DNA from: Streptomyces sp. CB01881
GTDB lineage: Bacteria; Actinomycetota; Actinomycetes; Streptomycetales; Streptomycetaceae
Reading direction: 5' to 3'
Length of the DNA: 64,000 nt
Assembly (NCBI RefSeq): GCF_002953255.1
Contig: NZ_CP026498.1
Location: 5,416,740-5,480,739, forward strand
Shown here: one piece after another, positions 60,001 through 64,000 of the stretch
Position numbering within the stretch: the stretch's first letter is position 1
How the letters are laid out: each line of letters begins with the position of its first letter
Made by a program: the position numbers and the translations under genes
Notes under the pieces: generated by a model
Told to the model about the DNA's origin: nothing
Database searches by the model: none
Seen by the model: only the letters and a program-made list of their open reading frames with translations

Positions 60001-61560
60001 GCCGAACTGCACGAGACCGCCGACCGGGAGACCGCCGAGCAGCGCGCCCTCGCCGACTTCGAGACCGCCGAGCAGCGGGCCGTCGCCGAGCGGGAGACCG
60101 CCGACCTGCGGGCCCGCACCGCCGCCGAGACCGCCGCCCTGCGCGAGCAGACCGAGCTGGAGCTGGCCGCCGAGCGCGAGGCCACCGAGGCCGAGCTGGG
60201 CCGCCGGCGGGCCGAGGCGCAGGCCTACGACGAGCGGCTGCGCGCCGACGCCGAGGCCGAGCTGCGGGCCGCCCAGGAAGCCGCCGAGCAGCACCGCGCC
60301 GACGCCGAGGCGCAGGCCGCCCGGACGGTGGCCGCCGCCGAGGCGCAGGCCGCCGCCGCGGTCGCCGAGGCCGAGGAGTTCGCCGCCTCGCTGCGGGCCG
60401 AGGCCGAGGAGTACGCGCTGGCCACCCGCAGCCTCGCGGACGAGTACGACGCGGCCGCCCACGCCCGCGCCGACGCGTACGACGCCGACACCCGCGAGGC
60501 CGCCGAGCAGTTCGACAAGGCCACCCGCGATCAGGCCAAGTCCGTGCTGGAGAAGGCCTTCGCGGACGCCGAGGCGCTCGGCGAGGACGCCCAGACCACC
60601 GCGCTGGCCACCACCGCCGCCGCCGAGGAGCAGGCCGACGCGATGGTCGCGGCCGCCCGCAAGGAGGCCGACCGGCTGGTCGCCGCCGGCGAGGCCGCCG
60701 GCCAGGCCGAGGTCGAGAAGGGCCGGGCCGACGCCGACGCGCTGCTCTCCGAGGCCCGCCGGGACGCCACCGCGATCCGCGAGCGCGCCGAGGAGCTGCG
60801 CGAGCGCACCGACGCCGAGGTGGAGGCCCTGCACGAGCGCGCCCGCAAGGAGAACGCGCAGGCCATGAAGTCGGCCGGCGAGCGGGTGGACGCGCTGGTG
60901 ACGGCCGCCCAGGAGCAGCTGACCGAGGCCGAGGAGCAGGCGATCGCCGCCGTCACCGAGGCCGAGGAGCGGGCGGCGGCGCTGGTCGCGGCCGCCGAGG
61001 AGCGCGCCAACGAGCTGACCTCGGAGGCGTCCGCCGAGGCCAGCAAGGTCCGGATCTCGGCCGTCCGCAAGGCGGAGGGCCTGCTGAAGGAGGCCGAGAC
61101 CAAGCTCGCCGACTCGACCGACCGCGCCGAGGCCCTGATCGTCAAGGCCGAGGCGAAGCTGAAGTCCGCGCAGGACGAGGCGGAGGAGCGGCTCGAATCG
61201 GCGTCGGCCGAGGCGGAGAAGCGGCTGCGGACCGCCGACGAGTCGGCGGAGGAGCAGGTCGAGCTGGCCAAGACGGAGTCCGAGCGGCTGCTCACCGAGG
61301 CCCGGGCCGAGGCGAAGCGGGTCACCGACGAGGGCCGGCGCGAGCTGGACGAGCTGGTGCGCCGCCGCAAGGACATCAACACCGAGATCTCCAGGGTGCA
61401 GGACGTGCTGTCCGCGCTGGAGGCGTTCGAGGCACCATCACCGGTCGCACAGGCCAACGGGGGAAGCAGCACCAAGAAGGACGGGGGCGCCAAGGCCGGT
61501 GCCGGAGTTGGCGCTCCCCGGTCGGGTGGCAATCGCTCCAAGAGCGCACCACCCGATTGA
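57052..61560 (+). CDS. scy: Scy, polar coiled-coil scaffold of tip growth
   Basis: A 1502-residue, almost wholly coiled-coil protein rich in Ala, Glu, Arg and Gln. It opens with a DivIVA-like segment (LAYQVEVLRAKLHESRRML, about residues 35-53), then long AE(A/L)RA-type repeats in hendecad and 51-residue periods up to about residue 1460, and a short Ala/Gly/Lys/Ser-rich tail. In Streptomyces, Scy assembles with DivIVA and FilP at hyphal tips to mark growth and branching sites. From memory the S. coelicolor protein is about 1326 residues, so this one is longer, probably through repeat expansion. GTG 57052 begins the known VRGYE start. filP follows at once. Confidence 0.93.
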   Translation: MRGYEADDHLSQFEADMDRTRKERDKAAEHAEDLAYQVEVLRAKLHESRRMLAQPRAFDAVSGQAEQMLRTAEMQAQQLRADAERHLRDSQAATQRLMAEAAERTARLEAELAARRRQLEDELTELRRSAEQHVNENVNWAEQTRAGTEQEAQRLLQEARGEADRLMAAARAEAAALSDQARAQTAADVDAARGEAQAAAEAAIQRAQSDAERLLRAASEQAQQAGAQAAADVDAARGEAQQQLAAAHVAAEHQLAAAQAEIGRLKEQAAAEQQRAQEALAHAQAEIERLRAQAIAEAERTRREAAELRAQAEAAAEQLQADAEAAAERKVADGEAASEQRSQTARAEVARMVAQATKEAEAIKAQAATKQAEAEAAKAAAAEESERLRATAESVAGELRGEAEAAIAEMRARAERDVAELRAQAEAAAGQLRSEAEEAGRAAGAKDATVHLAKAAKTAEEVLARANQDAETARAGAATEAERIRTEAAAEAQRLREQAQAAVEQAQNAALDDAAAVRERIREMQDEAALLRAEAEELRAQAAAEADRVRGEARRQAVVQIEESAKNAEELLTKAKSDADELRAGAAAEIERLREQAKEQAVETQGRAEQTLARARAEAGKTVAAAEQQGQDALAAAKAAAAENRAAAERETAELRREATEFDQRVRAEATSAAEALRADAQAEASAVRDAAVADAERLRTETDTEVARSRAEAEAAADALREESRREHEEAAAGLRREREETAEQLSAARTAREQAEQAATELTERTAAETTALREAADTHADRVRSEAEQAATELTEQTTAETSRLRAEAEEVLEGARAAAEKRRAEAEEAAKALRERADADLALASEQAETVRAEAGRELSEARATADSVRAEAQEVLEQARAEGEELVAAAGAEGAKLVSAAEDEAAEVRQSVAGMHEAASQQIAELRATAEAEAAELRREAGQAAAELRDTAARESAELRALAERESAELRERTDLAVAELHETADRETAEQRALADFETAEQRAVAERETADLRARTAAETAALREQTELELAAEREATEAELGRRRAEAQAYDERLRADAEAELRAAQEAAEQHRADAEAQAARTVAAAEAQAAAAVAEAEEFAASLRAEAEEYALATRSLADEYDAAAHARADAYDADTREAAEQFDKATRDQAKSVLEKAFADAEALGEDAQTTALATTAAAEEQADAMVAAARKEADRLVAAGEAAGQAEVEKGRADADALLSEARRDATAIRERAEELRERTDAEVEALHERARKENAQAMKSAGERVDALVTAAQEQLTEAEEQAIAAVTEAEERAAALVAAAEERANELTSEASAEASKVRISAVRKAEGLLKEAETKLADSTDRAEALIVKAEAKLKSAQDEAEERLESASAEAEKRLRTADESAEEQVELAKTESERLLTEARAEAKRVTDEGRRELDELVRRRKDINTEISRVQDVLSALEAFEAPSPVAQANGGSSTKKDGGAKAGAGVGAPRSGGNRSKSAPPD

Positions 61561-61567
61561 GCGGACA

Positions 61568-61596
61568 TTGTCCGCGAGACAACGGCGTTTCGCCGT
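61568..61596 (+). promoter_or_regulatory. Paired small hairpins in the scy-filP gap
   Basis: TTGTC-CGCGA-GACAA (61568-61582) and ACGGCG-TTT-CGCCGT (61582-61596) lie back to back, 7 bases after scy. They may terminate scy weakly or mark the filP control region. Confidence 0.4.
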
Positions 61597-61667
61597 AGAC
61601 ACTCCGGTACCGTGTCAGGATTCCCTCAACCACCTCAGCGGTTTGACGACAGGAAGCCCAGAACCCC

Positions 61668-62597
61668 ATGAGCGACAGTCACTCCCCTCACGGCTTCGAC
61701 CTGGTGCGCCGTGGGTACGAGCGTGCCCAGGTCGACGAGCGGATCACCAAGCTGGTGGCCGACCGTGACAGTGCCTTGACCCGGATCAGCGCGCTGGAGA
61801 AGCGCATCGAGGAACTCCACCTGGAGACCCAGACCGCCCAGGCGGCGGTCACCGAGGCGGAGCCCTCCTACGCCGGTCTCGGCGCCCGCGTCGAGAAGAT
61901 CCTGCGGCTCGCCGAGGAGGAGGCCAAGGACCTGCGCGACGAGGCGCACCGCGCCGCCGAGCAGCACCGCGAGCTCGCCGAGGCCGCTGCCCAGCAGGTC
62001 CGCACCGAGGCCGAGAACTACGCCAAGGACCGCAAGGCCAAGGCCGAGGACGAGGGCCTGCGGATCGTCGACAAGGCCAAGAGCGACAGCGCCCAGCTGC
62101 GCGCCGAGGCCAACAAGGACGCGCAGAACAAGCGCGAGGAGGCGGACGTCCTCTTCGAGGAGACCCGCACCAAGGCCGCCCAGGCCGCGCTGGAGTTCGA
62201 GACCAACCTGGCCAAGCGCCGCGAGCAGTCCGAGCGCGACCTGGCCGCCCGTCAGGCCAAGGCCGAGAAGCGCCTGGCCGAGATCGAGCACCGGGCCGAG
62301 CAGCTGCGCCTGGAGGCCGAGAAGCTGCGCACCGACGCCGAGCGCCGGGCCCGCCAGACCGTCGAGACGGCCCAGCGCCAGTCCGAGGACATCGTGGCGG
62401 ACGCCAACGCCAAGGCCGACCGGATCCGCAGCGAATCCGAGCGCGAGCTGGCGGCGCTCACCAACCGCCGCGACAGCATCAACGCCCAGCTGACCAACGT
62501 CCGCGAGATGCTGGCGACGCTGACCGGCGCGGCCGTGGCCGCCGCGTCGCTGCCGAACGACGACACCATGGGCGTGCCCGCCCAGCAGTCGCGCTGA
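61668..62597 (+). CDS. filP: FilP, intermediate-filament-like protein
   Basis: A 309-residue coiled-coil protein. The N-terminus (GFDLVRRGYERAQVDERI) carries a DivIVA-like turn, then an uninterrupted heptad/hendecad rod from about residue 30 to 280 with KAKAE and EAEKLR repeats, and a short non-helical tail ending PAQQSR. FilP polymerises into filaments that stiffen the growing hyphal tip, and it interacts with Scy and DivIVA. ATG 61668 has AGGAAG upstream. It sits 107 bases behind scy, the order known in streptomycetes, and may be partly co-transcribed with it. Confidence 0.95.
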   Translation: MSDSHSPHGFDLVRRGYERAQVDERITKLVADRDSALTRISALEKRIEELHLETQTAQAAVTEAEPSYAGLGARVEKILRLAEEEAKDLRDEAHRAAEQHRELAEAAAQQVRTEAENYAKDRKAKAEDEGLRIVDKAKSDSAQLRAEANKDAQNKREEADVLFEETRTKAAQAALEFETNLAKRREQSERDLAARQAKAEKRLAEIEHRAEQLRLEAEKLRTDAERRARQTVETAQRQSEDIVADANAKADRIRSESERELAALTNRRDSINAQLTNVREMLATLTGAAVAAASLPNDDTMGVPAQQSR

Positions 62598-62606
62598 CGC
62601 CGCGCC

Positions 62607-62642
62607 CGACGGGCCCTCACCCTCCGGGGCGGGGGCCCGTCG
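62607..62642 (+). terminator. Terminator after filP
   Basis: CGACGGGCCC (62607-62616) pairs with GGGCCCGTCG (62633-62642) around a 16-base loop, 10 bases past the stop. Confidence 0.7.
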
Positions 62643-62725
62643 TGCTGTCACGACGGCACCGGCGGCCGGACTCCGACGCCGTCGCGGCCGGCCCGGGCCA
62701 CGCAGGCCGGCGGGCCCTCGCGCGT

Positions 62726-63046
62726 TCAGCGCGGGTAGGCCCCGTCCGGCCGCTGGTGGCCACAGCTCAGTTGGTTGCCGTCGTCGTCCGAGACGGTGCC
62801 GAACCACGAGGTGCACCAGACCGAGACCGAGTCCGGCCAGTACTGCACCTCGAAGGGGTGCCCGGAGCCGTAGTCCCCGTACGAGGTGACGATGAACGTC
62901 TCCCCCGGCCGCAGCCAGTAGTCCTCGCCCAGCGGCTCCAGCGTCAGCTCGACCAGGCCCTCACCCCGGTTGGTGACGGGCATCCGGCCGGTGACCTCCA
63001 GCGCCGAGAAGTCCCAACTGCCCTGCTCCGCCTTCCGCTCGCTCAT
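62726..63046 (-). CDS. Small protein of unknown function
   Basis: A 106-residue protein I do not recognise. It has no signal peptide or membrane segment. The sequence is rich in Trp, Tyr and Gly (YWLRPGETFIVTSYGDYGSG, then VQYWPDSVSVWCTSWFG), which suggests a compact beta-barrel fold, perhaps with the two cysteines near each other. ATG 63046 overlaps the stop of the upstream hydrolase gene by 4 bases, so it is translated with it. Partnership with the hydrolase is inferred only from this coupling. Confidence 0.7.
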   Translation of the reverse strand: MSERKAEQGSWDFSALEVTGRMPVTNRGEGLVELTLEPLGEDYWLRPGETFIVTSYGDYGSGHPFEVQYWPDSVSVWCTSWFGTVSDDDGNQLSCGHQRPDGAYPR

Positions 63047-63837
63047 CCGGCCACCCGCTCCAGCAGTCGGCCGACGGCGGCGTTGAACTCCTCCGGCGCC
63101 TCCAGCGCGCTCAGGTGGCCCACACCCGGGAGCACGGTCAGCTCGGCGTCCGGGCTCGCCCGCACCATCAGCTCGGCCTCCGTGAGCGGAATCAGACCGT
63201 CCTGCGCCCCCGCCACCACCGCGGTCGGCACCCGCAGCCCGGCCAGCACGTCCAGGCTCTCCGGCCGGGCCGCCATCGCCCGCTGCGCCCAGGCCACCGC
63301 CGCGGGTGACGCCGCGGCGATCAGCCCCTGCACCCGGTCGACCAGGTGCCCGGAGTCCGGCCCGAGCTGGCCCGCCGCCATCTTCTCGTCCAGCAGCAGC
63401 TGGACGCTGTCGCGGGCCAGCACCGCGGCGGCGATCCGCTCCCGGTTGGCCCGGGCCGCGTCGGTGTCGGCGGTGGCCTTGGTGTTGGCCAGCAGCAGTC
63501 CGGCCAGCCGGTCCGGGTGGCGGCGGGCGAACGCCAGCGCCACGTAGCCGCCCATCGAGAGGCCGCCGAGCACCGCCCGCCCGATCCCGGCCGCGTCCAG
63601 CAGCAGGGCGACGTCGTCGGCGAGCGCGTCCAGCGAGGGCTCGTCGGTGCCCAGCTCGGTACCGCCGAAGCCGCGCTGGTCGGGGGCGAGCACCCGGGCC
63701 CCGTGGCCGGTGGGCCCGGGCAGGGCGTCCAGTTGCGCGGACCACATCGAGGCGTCGAGCGGGAAGGAGTGCAACAGCACGAGGGGTGTTCCGGTACCGC
63801 TCTCGCGGACCGACACTGCGGAGGGGGGCTGGGTCAT
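63043..63837 (-). CDS. Alpha/beta-fold hydrolase
   Basis: A 264-residue enzyme with the oxyanion segment VLLHSFPLD, nucleophile Ser in GLSMGGYVAL, a probable acid Asp in VAGAQDGLIP and catalytic His in GVGHLSALE. The family includes esterases, C-C hydrolases and enol-lactonases; sequence alone does not choose between them. ATG 63837 is taken because TACGGT ends 6 bases upstream (leaderless). It is divergent from an ABC ATPase gene and coupled to the small downstream protein. Cytoplasmic; no signal peptide. Confidence 0.88.
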   Translation of the reverse strand: MTQPPSAVSVRESGTGTPLVLLHSFPLDASMWSAQLDALPGPTGHGARVLAPDQRGFGGTELGTDEPSLDALADDVALLLDAAGIGRAVLGGLSMGGYVALAFARRHPDRLAGLLLANTKATADTDAARANRERIAAAVLARDSVQLLLDEKMAAGQLGPDSGHLVDRVQGLIAAASPAAVAWAQRAMAARPESLDVLAGLRVPTAVVAGAQDGLIPLTEAELMVRASPDAELTVLPGVGHLSALEAPEEFNAAVGRLLERVAG

Positions 63838-63929
63838 GGGCCCACCGTATTCCGGTGCGCCCGGCGGGCCCACTCAGCGGGCCACCCTGTCCGCTTTGTC
63901 ATAGCCTGACGGAGAGTAAGGGAGCGCGA

Positions 63930-64000
63930 ATGATCGAGTTGCACGACCTGACGAAACGTTACGGCAAGACCCTCGCCGTCGACCGGCTGAGCTTCCAGGT
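63930..64000 (+). CDS. ABC transporter ATP-binding subunit, N-terminal part
   Basis: The first 23 residues (IELHDLTKRYGKTLAVDRLS) match the beginning of an ABC ATPase of the drug/polyketide-export or ABC-2 type. ATG 63930 has AAGGGAG 6 bases upstream. The Walker motifs lie beyond the window, so subfamily and substrate cannot be told. TAGCCT (63902-63907) may be its -10 box. Confidence 0.8.
   Translation, partial: MIELHDLTKRYGKTLAVDRLSFQ

Noticed and set aside
57156..60185. A 1009-codon open frame on the minus strand inside scy
   Set aside because: It is antisense to the coiled-coil repeats. Its Ser/Ala/Arg composition is the mirror of GAG/GCC codons, and it has no start signal or domain.
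61568..61596. scy-filP hairpins as a riboswitch
   Set aside because: Stems are only 5-6 bp and no known aptamer pattern is visible.

Overview
The window is one stretch of high-GC actinobacterial chromosome. It has GTG starts, strong third-position GC bias, long GC-rich hairpin terminators and TANNNT -10 boxes placed directly before start codons. The gene set (scy and filP coiled-coil cytoskeleton genes, the GlgE glycogen cluster, icmA/meaB/mce, DUF6230/DUF6114 genes) points to Streptomycetaceae, Streptomyces or Kitasatospora. From memory, the order runs roughly parallel, reversed, to the S. coelicolor SCO5396-SCO5469 region, so most of it looks like conserved core rather than an island. I see no tRNA, rRNA, CRISPR array, prophage or insertion sequence.

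Layout. 1-4.3 kb: end of an L-serine dehydratase, then two different PIN-toxin modules flanking a secreted S1 protease, a broken DUF4232-like remnant and a membrane-anchored HTH protein. 4.4-7.7 kb: a divergent drug-efflux MFS/TetR pair sharing a repeat-rich operator region, a possible small RNA, and an anti-sigma-type ATPase. 7.8-12.1 kb: three tandem lipoprotein L,D-transpeptidases. 12.4-30.3 kb: alpha-glucan metabolism, with debranching enzyme glgX, a heterodimeric ABC exporter, glgP, and glgE-treS-mak-glgB. 30.4-36.1 kb: a membrane protein, then pta-ackA and pyk. 36.2-39 kb: an operon of three surface or membrane proteins (DUF6230, DUF6114, and a Pro/Thr/Ala-linker protein). 39.7-44.7 kb: a thioredoxin-TPR protein, a TetR regulator, icmA with a doubled palindromic operator, a DUF3817 protein and a MarR regulator. 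45.2-48.9 kb: tandem M4 metalloproteases whose leaders are duplicated too. 49-53.5 kb: a second DUF3817 protein, a DUF2127 protein, three consecutive AIM24-family proteins and a MarR regulator. 53.6-56.6 kb: meaB, an acetyl-CoA acetyltransferase and methylmalonyl-CoA epimerase. 57-62.6 kb: scy and filP. 62.7-64 kb: a small protein and an alpha/beta hydrolase in minus orientation, and the start of an ABC ATPase.

How the parts fit. glgP, glgX, glgE, treS, mak and glgB together make, branch and break alpha-glucan through trehalose and maltose-1-phosphate. pta-ackA and pyk handle acetyl-CoA/acetate and pyruvate. icmA, meaB, mce and the thiolase belong to branched-chain and methylmalonyl-CoA flux. 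Scy and FilP organise tip growth, and the L,D-transpeptidases cross-link peptidoglycan.

The least understood parts are the AIM24 triplet with its DUF2127 neighbour, the DUF6230/DUF6114/linker-protein operon, the basic N-terminal extension on GlgE, and a set of unassigned repeat operators. Nine genes appear to be transcribed without a leader.
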